A stretch of DNA of 64,000 nucleotides, from the NCBI GenBank assembly GCA_010015655.1, contig ML976668.1, positions 303,568 to 367,567 on the forward strand, in the 5' to 3' direction. A program made the translations under genes and the position numbers. This DNA is from Bimuria novae-zelandiae CBS 107.79 (Eukaryota; Ascomycota; Dothideomycetes; Pleosporales; Didymosphaeriaceae). Positions 1-10,238 of the stretch are shown one piece after another. A model generated the notes under the pieces. The model saw nothing but the letters and a program-made list of their open reading frames with translations, was not told where the DNA came from and made no database searches. Positions within the stretch are counted from its first letter, which is position 1. Each line of letters begins with the position of its first letter.

Positions 1-250
1 TGTTGACTACTTTCTGTGCAACTTCGTCCTGTTTTGAGGGCCTGCCAGATCGGTGGCTATCTTCAAGGTATTTGTTCAGAAGCTTAAGTGGCCGCTGGCA
101 TGGATCAAAGCCTCGTTCAATAGCTCGCGCGAATATTGAGTTAATTGTCCGCTTTGAAATCCCTGTTAGGCCAGTGATCTCGTCATTTGGCTTGCCAGTA
201 GCCTTAAGAGTAATTATTAAAGCTCGAGTAGCAAGATCGTGAGGAGGCAT
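1..250 (-). CDS. Tc1/mariner-type transposase, N-terminal part, runs off the window
   Basis: An uninterrupted 83-codon frame starts at an ATG at 250 and leaves the window at base 2. The peptide begins MPPHDLATRALIITLKATGK and continues with a helix-turn-helix (EITGLTGISKRTINSIFARA, about residues 23-43). It then has a basic SGRPSKQ segment, the usual order in the DNA-binding domain of fungal Tc1/IS630-type transposases. The catalytic domain lies outside the window. Unlike the relatives further right, this copy shows no stop codons, so it may be a recent insertion. Family assignment rests on recognising the motif, not on a search. Confidence 0.75.
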   Translation of the reverse strand, partial: MPPHDLATRALIITLKATGKPNDEITGLTGISKRTINSIFARAIERGFDPCQRPLKLLNKYLEDSHRSGRPSKQDEVAQKVVN

Positions 251-508
251 AGCAAAGACTGTATCAATTAGAGAGCAAGTAGTATAGAGCAGTGTTGTGA
301 GCTTGAGAAGCAAAGGCCACGTCAGCTCGGAGATGCTTCTGAATTCGGAATGTGGCGTATACCCCTGCTCGCCAAGGTGGGCAAGGACTTTTGAAAGGCA
401 CCTCCGTAATTAGGTCTATATTAGTGGAGTTGTGGCGCGTTAAAGTATGTGCGCTATCACGCGGGGTTGCGCATTGAGTGATGTTGCGCACTGACTGCCG
501 AGACACGG
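251..508 (-). other. 5' flank and probable terminal repeat of the Tc1-type element
   Basis: GC-balanced non-coding DNA upstream of the transposase start at 250. Read on the minus strand it begins next to a TA (509-510) with CCGTGTCTCGGCAGTCAGTG, probably the element's terminal inverted repeat. The partner end is outside the window, so the boundary is inferred. The same TA also bounds the element that starts at 511. Confidence 0.45.
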
Positions 509-510
509 TA

Positions 511-568
511 CCGTAGCTTGGCAGGTCGTGCGCGCTGTCAGGTCATGCACACCCTAACAAAATCGCTC
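511..568 (+). repeat. Left terminal inverted repeat of E1
   Basis: 58 bp, an exact reverse complement of 3001-3058. It starts CCGTAGCTTGGCAGGTCGTG directly after a TA and keeps normal GC content although the interior is mutated. Confidence 0.9.
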
Positions 569-799
569 CCTCTATTGAACGCGTCATAATTCCACCAATA
601 TAGACCCGATCCTAGCTACAATTAATAATATTAAACCGCTAAGACTAGGAGAATAATTCTTATATACTTAAATAGCTAAAAAGTATAATATTATATACTT
701 AATATTAATGTGTAAGTATAAACGCGTTACATAGGCGTATATAGTTAGCTATAAAAATCTCTAAAATCTTAGCTAATAATAAGAATAGGAGCTTCTATA

Positions 800-1640
800 A
801 TATATTAAATACTTTACTAAATCTAGTCTTTCTTTTATGTAGTAAATAATACAAAGCTTTGCCTCTATAATAGCTAAAAAGGACGTTAGTATATTATAAG
901 TTAATTACTTTATTATGCGTAATACTAAATCCTTAATATTATAATAAATAGCTAGTATTAATAATAATTACTATAAAACTAACTCCCTTACTAAATATAA
1001 GCTTTACTTTAAACTTCTGTAGCAAAAGATTAGGTAGTATTAAATTAAGACTTAGTATATATATAATATAGACAAAAAAGGCTGCCTGCTTAACATTACC
1101 TCCCGCTTAAAGAGGATCTTTAATAGGCTTCTATACGAGAGCAAGATAGTAATGCATGCTATTTAGAATAGTAGCCGTAAATAGATATTAATTATTACTT
1201 GTATATACGACGACGGTGTTACAAGGGCTCTACGTACCTATGCCTGGTCTAGGTTAGGGGAGGATAGGTTAAGGGTGAAGTGCCTTACGGATATTTAGTA
1301 GTTAAAAGCTAGAAATAGCCACGAGGTGGGTTTTAAGAATAATCTAATTCTATAATAAACTATAGAATAACTAACTAGGAGATTTATTAATCTATTATAA
1401 GAAATATACTCGTAGTATATTAAGTTAACTACGAGGAGTAGGAGAAGTATAAAGAAACTATTAAACTATATACTATTTATCCTAGTCTTTGCTATTATTT
1501 AAATTGCTATTATAGTCTTGCTAAGATCCTTTTCCTAGAGGTAGTCCTTAGGACTTACTATAGTCTTAACTCTTATACGGGACTTCTTGCTTATACGGGA
1601 CTTCGTCACGTGCTTGTTAACCTAAGCTGCCCCGCGCTAC
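800..1640 (+). mobile_element. Tc1-type relic inside E1
   Basis: The stretch 1221-1640 aligns with 7767-8175, downstream of a recognisable Tc1 DDE domain. Shared landmarks are ACAAGG, TACGTACCTA, a GGTTAGGGGAGGATAGGTT block and a terminal AAGCTGCCCCGCGC / AAGCTACCCCGCGC. The 3' end of a decayed transposase frame precedes it. The left limit is a guess. All frames are closed by RIP-type stops. Confidence 0.5.
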
Positions 1641-1739
1641 TGTGTGTTTCCCTGGCGCGGTCATTTCGCCAACAATGACTCTCTTGGCGTAATTATCTGG
1701 TCCCATTTTTCCTGTGGGATTCGTGATCGTAATAGACGG

Positions 1740-2960
1740 ATCTGCCTTAGATCTAGCTCTAATCTATTAGGCCACCTCTATAACTATATAATTAAGTTAG
1801 ATAGAGGACCTTAATTCTTAACACTATTAGAACTTTATTACAGTATTAGAATCTAACTAGATAAATAATTAAATAGGCCTTATATAGCTTTAATAAGTGT
1901 TTAATTACCTTATAAAGTTAAAAGTTTTTAATTATATTAACTATTAATTCTTAATAGCTATAAATTCTATATTACTATAATTATATTAACTTTTGTAATT
2001 ATAATAAGCTCCTGTTAGCTATTTATCTACTATATTTAAGTTATACGCTATAGCCTCTTAAAATCTATATATTTAAGCCTTTATTAATAGAGTATTTAAA
2101 CAAGCTATTAGCCTTCTTATAAAATAATTAGGGGATAATCTTTATTATTAAAAATAAACTTTTTTAGCCTATTTTAGAAAGTCTAGGTTAATACTATAGG
2201 ATAGCTATTAATACTTTAGACCTTTAAAACTATAGGTCTATTACTTCTATATTTAAAAACTATTTTTAAGTAGTTTAATAATAATTACCTACCTAAGTAA
2301 AAATTATAAGAAAGCTTAACTTTAGTACTTAGCGTATTAAATTAGAGAAAAATTAATATGCTTCTAAAAGCTATTATTAATATAAGGGCTAGTAATATAG
2401 CTAAAAAGCTAAGTTAAACTATATACTTAATCTTTACACGAGCTTAGCTTATAGAGCATAAAAATTAGGGCCTATAAAAAGTTTTAACTATCTAAAAAAG
2501 ATACTTAAAGCGAGGTAGACCTCTATCTTTTAATTAGCCTTATAAGAATTAAGGGGAGCTACTTTTTAGTTACCTTATAGTATATAGTAGACACGTAACT
2601 ATTAACACGAAAAAGATACTAAAGCGTAGTAATTATAGCTTTAAAAAAGTAAGTAAGTAGAAGCCTGTTAGGCTAGCTAGTAGCTTAAAATAAAGCTACT
2701 CTAAAAGAGGCGTGTTACTTAAGTAGCTACTAAAAATACACGCGTAAAATAGAGGGCTAATAAGGCTATAAAGTAACGCTTTAAGTAATAGGCCTATAAG
2801 ATATAAAGTTAACTTTAAAAATATATTAAAATATCTAAATTAGGTAGTAAAAATATTTTAAAGCCGTTTAATAAAACTATTAAGAAAAAACAAACTTAGC
2901 GTAAGGCTATAAATATTAATAAGACCTTAGAGACCTTAACTCTAAAAACTCTCGTGATAA
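1740..2960 (+). pseudogene. pogo/Fot1 transposase remnant, catalytic and C-terminal part
   Basis: Around 1940-2100 the plus strand keeps the skeleton of the last part of a pogo-type DDE domain: a decayed D-G-H-S-S-H site, then IYLLYLSYTLQPLKIYIFKP. The latter is what RIP would leave of the family motif around P-P-H-T-S-H and L-Q-P-L-D. Many stop codons interrupt it and no ORF over 60 codons remains. The tail (2195-3000) matches the minus strand of 43000-43900, a second truncated copy. Confidence 0.65.
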
Positions 2961-3000
2961 TATTAATTATGGGTGGCTTAGTAACCTCATGTTACTGGCC

Positions 3001-3058
3001 GAGCGATTTTGTTAGGGTGTGCATGACCTGACAGCGCGCACGACCTGCCAAGCTACGG
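3001..3058 (-). repeat. Right terminal inverted repeat of E1
   Basis: Exact reverse complement of 511-568, followed by the TA at 3059-3060. Identity stops sharply at 3000, where the two arms diverge. Confidence 0.9.
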
Positions 3059-3060
3059 TA

Positions 3061-4225
3061 GGCCTCGTACCTAGGGTAGCCTCCTCCAACGCCCACCTGC
3101 GTTCTTTCCTCATCGACCGCCTTCGTCACTTTTCAACAACCCCAGACACAGCTGGGCTGGATCTTTCAGTTCTTACGAAGACCTGCTACAATCAAATACC
3201 TAAGCTAAGGCGCGAGACGCGGGGCACGAAAATGACGCACAATCCTGTGCACACCAGTTCGAGGCGACCTAAAAGTAGAGGCGCCAATCCTCCGGTTTGC
3301 CACGTTCCGGCCCTATTTCTCGTCGTCGCGAACAGGAAGGTCTCCGCCAATAGGAACGATGTGGTCCAACAGTACAGTACCTCGTATGTACCAATCTCGG
3401 TCGACGCTTGAAGATCTGCCCCTTCCCTTCCAGAATCAATACAGTGAGAAATACAGTCGGCCAGCCTCAAGAGGAAATCTGAATGACAGCCTCACACAGA
3501 GCCAGAACAGCACTACTTCGCATGCCAATCCGATTGGTTATGCTGTTCTTCCGAATTTGGCTTGGACCGTTACCTGTCAACGACTCGTGAGACAGCAGCG
3601 ATGCCATGGTGAAAAGTTTGCATCGACCCCCCTGAACAAATCGTTGGCCAAGCGTGGCCGGAAAGCACGAGCATGACTCGAGAACCAATGAACGTCATCT
3701 CGGGGAATTCAGAGAAGATGGGTCTGGGGATGACTACGCCAGGGTCGCGATCCCTCAAAGAGTGGGCTTTTCTGGCGTCAAGACATCGAGAGCATTCGAT
3801 TGAGGAAAAATTTGCGGATACGTACATGCGCAAGATGTCTTATCTATCTGTCTGACCGAGGCTACTGATAGAAAACTGAAGGCGCCATTCAGCTTGCTGT
3901 ATCTCGGACCGACAGTAAATTTGCGAGCGCCGGTACTGCATCGCATACTCTATCTGCAACGGGCGACTCTCTCGGTGCACTCGCCCGAACTCCTCTCGCT
4001 CTCGCGTTCACAGCCAACCTAGAGGAACAGAAACCTCCGAACTTTCTTCATGCGGCGTGGTCACCCACGTGCATGGTCTCATACTTGCCGTACCTGCAGG
4101 ACGCATTGTTCGGAACGAACATTCCGCATCGTCTCTTGTCTGAGCTGTAGCGACAAAGCCCTTTGGATTGGCTGGATAAAATATCCCGTGCCTTGGCGGC
4201 GAGTTGGATCATGACGCTCATCGCT
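3061..4225. other. GC-balanced island between repeats, no gene recognised
   Basis: About 1.2 kb of normal composition between two degraded transposons. It carries overlapping short ORFs on both strands (longest 130 codons, 3019-3411 +) whose translations look like chance reading frames with no recognisable domain. The island may be original host DNA into which the repeats inserted, or a gene relic. Confidence 0.4.
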
Positions 4226-4230
4226 TATCG

Positions 4231-6123
4231 GTGCTTTGCAAACGACCGTACAGACCCACTCTGGGCGCTTGTTAGGTAATCGCTACCCAGCTTACATCGC
4301 CGTACATACATATATGTACTATAGATAATATAAAATAATAAATTTACCCGTACTTTTGTTATTTTTAAGATATTATAAAGTATACTAATTAATCCTAGGA
4401 GGCCTACTAGACACTAATTATAAGTATTAATGGTATAAGTAGTTATTAATTATATAAAGGTAAGATAAAATAACTATAAGCTTTAATTTTTTTTTAGAGT
4501 TAACTAAAGAACTATATATAAATATAAGATTAATTTAGAAGCTTTTAGTTAGCTATACCTTTTATAATATATAAGAACTAGTAGGCTACTATTACTATAT
4601 TAATACTATAAAGACGCGTTACTTGAGCTCCTTTAAGGTAAACTTATATAATATTTTAATAAAATATAGGCCTTCTTATTAGATAAGTTTAATATATAGA
4701 TATTAAAAGCTACTATTACGAGTGCTCTTACTAGTATAAAGTAAAATTTAAAAGCTATATTAAAAGCTACTACTAAACGTCATAAAGGCTTTCATGAGGT
4801 ATTTTACGCACGCTACTAATAAATATATAAATTAAAATAAATTATCTACCTCAATAAAAGTACTTATAATAAGAAAACTAGTAATAAAAAGTATGCCTGG
4901 TTAGCTATAAATATACTAGTAAACGTAAAATACTTAGCACGACACTAGGTGAGATATAGATAGCTACGTTAATTATATAATATACTAAAGAGTAATTACT
5001 ATAGAATTAACCAAGAAGTTTTTAGCGAATAAAGTTGTAACGATAGCGCGTGGTAGGAAAAGGGACACGTGACTACTCGCTTATAAAAGCTAAGATTAAA
5101 TACTAGTTCTAAAACTACTTATATATATATATATATATATTATACTATACAAGAATACACTAGCTTTAGTATTCTTATACATACCTTTTGGTATAAGTGG
5201 GGAAGTTACAGAGTATTGGCTTAGTAAGCGGGACGCTCACCTCATTATAGAAGTACTCCCCTATTATAATATCTAATTAGGGAATTAATTAGTAATAGTC
5301 CTTAATAACGCCTCTATTGATAGGCCAGAAAACCTTATTATATTATATAGAGTCAGGCGTTGTACTTAAATATTTACTGCTATGCTCACTAAACTTTAAT
5401 CTAATTAAGTGGACTTTTAAGGCATTAAAAAACTAAATAAGAAGGTATTATAAACGCGCTTATACGTATAAGAATTTTATTTACTTTTCAGAAGAGGTAG
5501 TATGTGGTATCTAGACTAGTAAATGGATTAGGATTAGGTTAGGGTTATATAAATATTAAGTTAGGATTAAGTTAAGGTCGTATAAATATTAGGTTAGGAT
5601 TAAGTTAAATTATTAAAGTATTAGATTAAGGCTAGGTTAAAATTATACTGACCATATTAGATTAGACCTAATATTTAGTATATAGAAAATTTCTTAAGGC
5701 TGTTAATAATTTAATTATAATAGCTATTTATAATAGTAATAAGGCTTAGTAACTCTTAAGTCTCTAATATTTTTATAAAAAAAGTTATACTTCCTTATCT
5801 TATACCTATGCTAGTGCTAAAAAGTTAGGTTAAGGTTAGGTTAGAGTTAGGTTCTTATGTAATAGAACCTAACCCTAACCTAACCCTTACCCATTTACCA
5901 GCCTCTTTAGAACCTTTCTTTTTTAAGTACATAGTATAATAAATTTACTATAGGTAACTTACCACATATTTATATCTCTTAGTAAGGTAATATTTCTCTA
6001 TTATATTATCTTTTATATAAATTTTATATAAACGGCAATAAAGGCGATAAAGCGATTACCTAACAAGTGTGCAGCCACGTAGAAACTTGCCCTAAGTGGA
6101 TTGGTACGGTCTTTTGCAAAGCG
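4231..6123 (+). mobile_element. RIP-degraded Tc1/IS630-type transposon A, internally deleted
   Basis: The ends are imperfect inverted repeats: GTGCTTTGCAAACGACCG at the left and the reverse complement of GGTCTTTTGCAAAGC at the right. Each leads inward to TTGTTAGGTAATCGCT. The left part carries the decayed transposase: Y-L-N-K-S-T near 4850 stands where element B has Y-L-D-E-S, and the L-D-N-A-S region lies near 5300. The right end (5920-6050) matches the right end of element B. The central 2 kb of B is missing and a telomere-like inverted repeat (5512-5905) is in its place. Exact termini and TSD are uncertain. Confidence 0.7.
5512..5905. repeat. Telomere-like inverted repeat inside element A
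   Basis: The left arm (from about 5518) reads TAAATGGATTAGGATTAGGT followed by TAGGGTTA-like units. The right arm ends CTAACCCTAACCTAACCCTT then ACCCATTTACCA. The arms are approximate inverted complements, both built on TTAGGG-like hexamers degraded to TTAGGA/TTAGGT. It is interstitial and lies between two halves of a transposon. Confidence 0.6.
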
Positions 6124-6142
6124 TAATAACTCGTCACTTAAC

Positions 6143-6260
6143 TTACTGTGGTATCTGGCGAAAGTAATGTCAGTGGTCCGCGCCCAACAAGGGTGCGGAT
6201 GCTATATAAATAAAAGGCCCTTGCTAACAATGATACATTAAAACACGCTATTGTATACAG
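6143..6260 (+). repeat. Dispersed repeat fragment, possibly an LTR start
   Basis: The first ~70 bases, beginning TACTGTGGTATCTGGCGAAA and reaching a TATA-like CTATATAAATA, recur in inverse orientation at 12962-13031. A TG start, GC-rich beginning and TATA box within 60 bases suggest the U3/R part of an LTR, but no partner LTR or TSD was found. Confidence 0.4.
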
Positions 6261-6353
6261 ATCTATCTGTAATTCTGTCGCGCGCTCCATTGACGCGTTA
6301 TCTATATAATAGTAGAAGCACCCTCCACACCACGACGCTAATATCTGAATATA

Positions 6354-6747
6354 CCCTCACGGACAACCTGATCACTCCATTTTACTAGCAAAATCATCGT
6401 TTTTACATCCCTGTTAACTCTCTTAATACCTATTAATAAACTATAAAACCTTTTATACTGGACTACACTAATATAAATACTCCACATTTAAAATTACTAA
6501 GCTCTAGCTAAAAAGGTTTAGAGGTTATTATAGAGATTATTTAGACCCCAAATTTTATATCCCTATAACTATATATACTTAAACTGTAGAAAATTAACAG
6601 CTTTATCTTTATCTATATAGTATTATTTCATTAAATTTTTGAATTTTAGAAGTGAGTATTAAGGAAGTTAACAGAGATATAAAAACAAGAATTTTACTAG
6701 TAAAATGAAGTGATTAGCTCATCCGTGTGATTAGCTCGCCCGTAAGG
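6354..6747. mobile_element. MITE-like element with TA duplication
   Basis: A 394-bp AT-rich element flanked by TA (6352-6353, 6748-6749). The left end CCCTCACGGACAACCTGATC pairs with the right end read inversely, CCTTACGGGCGAGCTAATCA. The pairing continues inward through ACTCCATTTTACTAG and a TGTTAACT block, for about 75 bp. The right arm holds an extra copy of an ATGAGCTAATCAC unit. Differences between arms are mainly C/T and G/A. No coding capacity; probably a non-autonomous derivative of a TA-specific transposon. Confidence 0.7.
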
Positions 6748-6759
6748 TACGTTACTTAA

Positions 6760-8180
6760 TATAAGATTATTAAAGCTCGCATCTTGCATAAAGCATGGCA
6801 TAGTAACGCCTTTATTACTAATTAACTTAATTTTACTCACTAATAAGTTCGCTACGTAATTACTAAGAATTTTATTATACTAAACACGTACTCTAGTTAT
6901 TATTTTTCCCTTTCTAATATCTAAGTTAATAAGCTTAAGGCATACGTCTAATTATCGCGTAGGATCTAGTAAATAAGCTATTTTAAGTTTATACAAGGCC
7001 CTTTCTTATACTAGAGTGTTAGAGAATATATAGACGCTATATTACCTATTCTGAACTACCCCTTACTAAGGTATATTAATATATACGCCTTGCGTAGGCA
7101 AAAGCTTATATTAACTAGAAACTATAGTAATAGTAAAATATCCTTTAAAGTAATAAGATATAGATAATTAGTAGCTAGCATAAAAAGTGCTAGGTTATAA
7201 AAGGGCTAGGTAAGAAGCTAGAGGATACGTGCGTGGTAAAGAAGATCTAGTACTACTGTTTAAGTATTTCGAAAGACCTACACCAGTTTTAGGAGAAGGA
7301 GTAGAAGTTAAATAATAAAGAAAGATATTGCGAGCGTATTATACTACTTATTAATAGCTAGTTACACCTAAATCCTTACCTATTCTTTATATAAGATAGG
7401 GCTTTAGGACACCCTACTGCCTATACTCTAGAGGAGCTTTCTAAGAGAGGTATCTGTTACGATGCCTATATATACTATCCTATGACTTGTAACGATAGCT
7501 ATCGTTACTCGTTCCTTTTAGGAATGTATGGCGGCGTGGTATAGAGCGACGTACATTATAGTATCACTTCTATATTCTAGCTAGTATTCTCCCTAGATCT
7601 GAATCCTATTAAACACGTATAGAATAAGATAAAGAACTTTATTAAGTCCTATTATCCTAATTAAGAAGGCGATAAGTAGTATAGTTATAAATAGCTATAA
7701 GATATTATACAGGAGGCGTAAGCGTTAATTATGGTAGAAAATTTACAAAAGCTTATTAATATGTTACAAGGACTATACGTACCTAAGCCTATTCCAGGTT
7801 AGGGGAGGATAGGTTTAAGAGTTAGAGCGTCTTATAAATATTTAGTAGTTAAAAGCTAAAAATAATACCTGTGTGTTCACAAATAACTAAATCTTATAAT
7901 AAACTATAAAATAACTAACTAGAAGGTTTACTAATCTATATAAGAAATGTACTTAAAGTATCTAAAGTTTATTATAAGGAGTAGGAAAGATATAAAGAAA
8001 CTATTAAACTATATACTATTTATTTTATCCTTTACTATTATCTAAATTATTATTATAGTCCTACTAAGACTCTATAGTCCTAAGGACCTACGTAGTCCTA
8101 GAGGCCTCTATAGTCTTAAGGGACTCTCGCTTATATAGGGCTTTGTTACGTAACTACTAACTTAAGCTACCCCGCGCCTT
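6760..8180 (+). pseudogene. Tc1-type transposase relic
   Basis: Decayed plus-strand frames keep late DDE-domain motifs. There is a G-H-P-T-A-Y-T-L-E-E-L-S-K-R-G-I string at about 7387-7460 and, near 7585-7630, S-L-D-L-N-P-I-K-H-V followed by a stop and N-K-I-K. This is the RIP-mutated form of the family motif S-P-D-L-N-P-I-E-H-x-W. About 120 extra bases lie between the two motifs, which are nearly adjacent in the family. They include a perfect palindrome, AACGATAGCTATCGTT, near 7491. The 3' part matches 1221-1640. Confidence 0.7.
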
Positions 8181-8383
8181 TTTGTGTTGCATTTATTTTG
8201 TCCCTTCGTTGGCCACGGCCCTACCGGCGTCTCTGACTGGTATCCTTGTCTTTGAAGTTTCGAAGATTGTAACATAATAGTATACCTGCTACATATTAGG
8301 CAGTAATTAAGGCTAAAGGTAAACATATAAAGTACTAAAAATTTGTATGCAATGTTATACGAAAGTAGAAAAGCGTTATTTAT
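8181..8383. other. Short spacer, partly GC-balanced
   Basis: A less mutated stretch (8171-8270) beginning CCCCGCGCC follows the end of the Tc1 relic. The same join with a different GC-rich flank occurs at 1628-1740, so this is probably original flanking sequence. No gene seen. Confidence 0.35.
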
Positions 8384-8479
8384 TAGTGCTTTGCAAAAGA
8401 CTATCCCGACTCACTCTAGGCGCTTATTAGGTAATCGCTTCCCCACTTTTATCGTCGCTTATACAAAATTATATAAGAT

Positions 8480-9842
8480 ACGATGTAATTAAGAAAATTA
8501 TACTAATTATTTTTATTACTAAAGTTCTATATAATATAGTAATTAATTCTAAGAAGCCTATAGGCTAAAACTATACGCATTAAAAGTATAAGTAATTATT
8601 AAGTATATAAAAATTAGGTAAAAAATTTACGAAATTTATAGATCTCTTAAAGTTAACACTAAAACTATATAGAAATACTAACTTAATTTAAAAACGTTTA
8701 GTTGGCTGTACCATCCGTAATGTATTAAAATTAATTAGCTACTATTACTATATTAATACTATAAAAACGCCCTATTAGAGCTCCTACGGGATAAACCTAT
8801 AGTATATCTTAATAAGATATATGTCTTCTTATGTAATAACTTTAACTTATAGGTGTTAATAGCTACTATTAAAAGATTTCTCACTAGCATAAGGTGGAGT
8901 TAAAAAGCTAAGTTAAAAGCTACTAGAGAGCGCTATAAAGGCCTCCATCGGATGTTTCGTGCATGCTACTAATAAATATATAAACTAAAGTAGATTGCCT
9001 ACCTCGACGAGAGCGCTTGCAATAAGAGAACTGGCGATAGAAAGTATGCCTAGTTACCTATAAACACGCTAATAGATGTATAATACTCAGCGTAACGCTC
9101 GGAGAGGTGTGTTAAGTCCCTAAGGGGTAGCTAGTCCCTATAGGACTAAGGCTAATTCTTAGGCAGGAGTACTAGTAAGGTAAAAAAGGGTTATTAATAA
9201 CTCGCGCGTATTAATAAAATATTAGTATTAAAAGTAATATGTAATTATTAATAAATTAATAATATTTAAGTATAATCTAAATAATAGATTAATAAATAAA
9301 GTTAAACACGAAGATAGAGACTCTATCTTTAGTGTTCCTATATACTAGTCCTAGACTACTCGCTAGTAAGCGCTCTCTAGAGAGTAGTCACATGACTTCG
9401 TAAGCGTTGACAACGCGGCAAGCGAAGACAAGGGTGTCTCCACGTGTACGCGCTATGACTAAGTACAAAATGGTTTGCTGTCCTTATGTTGAATCGTGGA
9501 TCCTAATAAGGTGGAGCTTGCTTCCTGCTATAGATATAGACAGATACGTTAATTATGTCCTATACTAAGGAACAATTATCACAGATTTAATAAAAAAGTT
9601 TTTAGTAAATAAAGTATTCCCCTACTATAATCCTTAACTTAGTGAATAATTAGTAATAGTCCTTAATAATATCTCTATCTATAAGTTAGAAAAATTTATT
9701 TTATTATATATAGCGGCAAGCGTTGTACTTAAATATTTATTATTATACTTACTAAATTTTTAACTAATTAAGTAGACCTTTAAGGTATTACAAAACTCGA
9801 TAAAAAAGCACTATAAACGCGCTTATATACATAAGGATTTTA
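8480..9842 (+). pseudogene. DDE transposase relic of element B
   Basis: Near 8999-9058 the frame reads Y-L-D-E-S-A-C-N-K-R-T-G-D-R-K-Y-A, matching the first catalytic-aspartate motif of fungal Tc1/IS630 transposases (D-E-S-G-C-N, R-x-G-x-x-x-x-G-W). After the solo LTR at 9110-9508, decayed copies of the V-L-D-N-A-S and P-Y-S-P-D-x-N-P motifs follow near 9640-9780. Stops are frequent. Element A has the same region more heavily mutated. Confidence 0.65.
9110..9508 (+). repeat. Solo LTR, family S1, copy 1
   Basis: 399 bp, starting TGTTAAGTCCC and ending GATCCTAATA (RIP form of TAACA). It is flanked by the perfect 5-bp duplication AGGTG (9105-9109, 9509-9513). Homologous to 11407-11851 and 58142-58565. 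It splits the transposase relic of element B. Confidence 0.9.
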
Positions 9843-9847
9843 CCTAC

Positions 9848-10233
9848 TGTAACAGGAACAATCGCTCGTCGACACGAGAACCCTTGGCTAGTCAAGACAG
9901 GATTCGAGATCATCCGAAAACCGACACTCATCCGTATCGGACCAATTTCGGATCTATCAGACCGATGGGGAACTACGAATCCGATTCGGACCTATTTCGG
10001 ATCCATCAGACCGACGGTCAACCTATAGCAGTTATGTGCTAGCTAGCCATCTGGGAAGAGGTGTATTTAGAGGAGCTTGGGGCCTTTGTAGTTCAGTACC
10101 TTTTCCGTATCCTTTCGTACCAGGCCTATAGGCACTTAATTCATTCGAGGCTACATTCTTATACACGCACTCCCACATGCCTCTGCTAGGAGATACGCCA
10201 ACATCGATCCTTTGAGTGACCTGCGCCGATACA
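9848..10233 (+). repeat. Solo LTR, family S2, barely mutated
   Basis: 386 bp, starting TGTAACAGGAAC and ending CGCCGATACA, with the perfect duplication CCTAC (9843-9847, 10234-10238). GC content is normal, in sharp contrast to the surrounding element. Two near-identical internal units share CGGACC(A/T)ATTTCGGAT and ATCAGACCGA (about 9938-9970 and 9985-10016). It is the only copy of its family in the window. Element A gives the empty-site sequence. Confidence 0.9.
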
Positions 10234-10238
10234 CCTAC

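Larger units (their letters stand above)
511..3058 (+). mobile_element. RIP-degraded pogo/Fot1-type DNA transposon E1
   Basis: The element is bounded by a perfect 58-bp terminal inverted repeat (511-568 and 3001-3058) flanked by TA on both sides (509-510, 3059-3060), the duplication made by Tc1/mariner/pogo transposons. The interior is extremely AT-rich and full of stops. Decayed pogo DDE transposase motifs read on the plus strand in 1740-2960. A Tc1-type relic (about 800-1640) appears to have inserted into the left half, because 1221-1640 matches 7767-8175. Confidence 0.8.

Noticed and set aside
5855..5890. A true chromosome end
   Set aside because: CCCTAA-like units are few, degenerate and internal, followed by more transposon sequence on both sides. 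This is interstitial, not a telomere.
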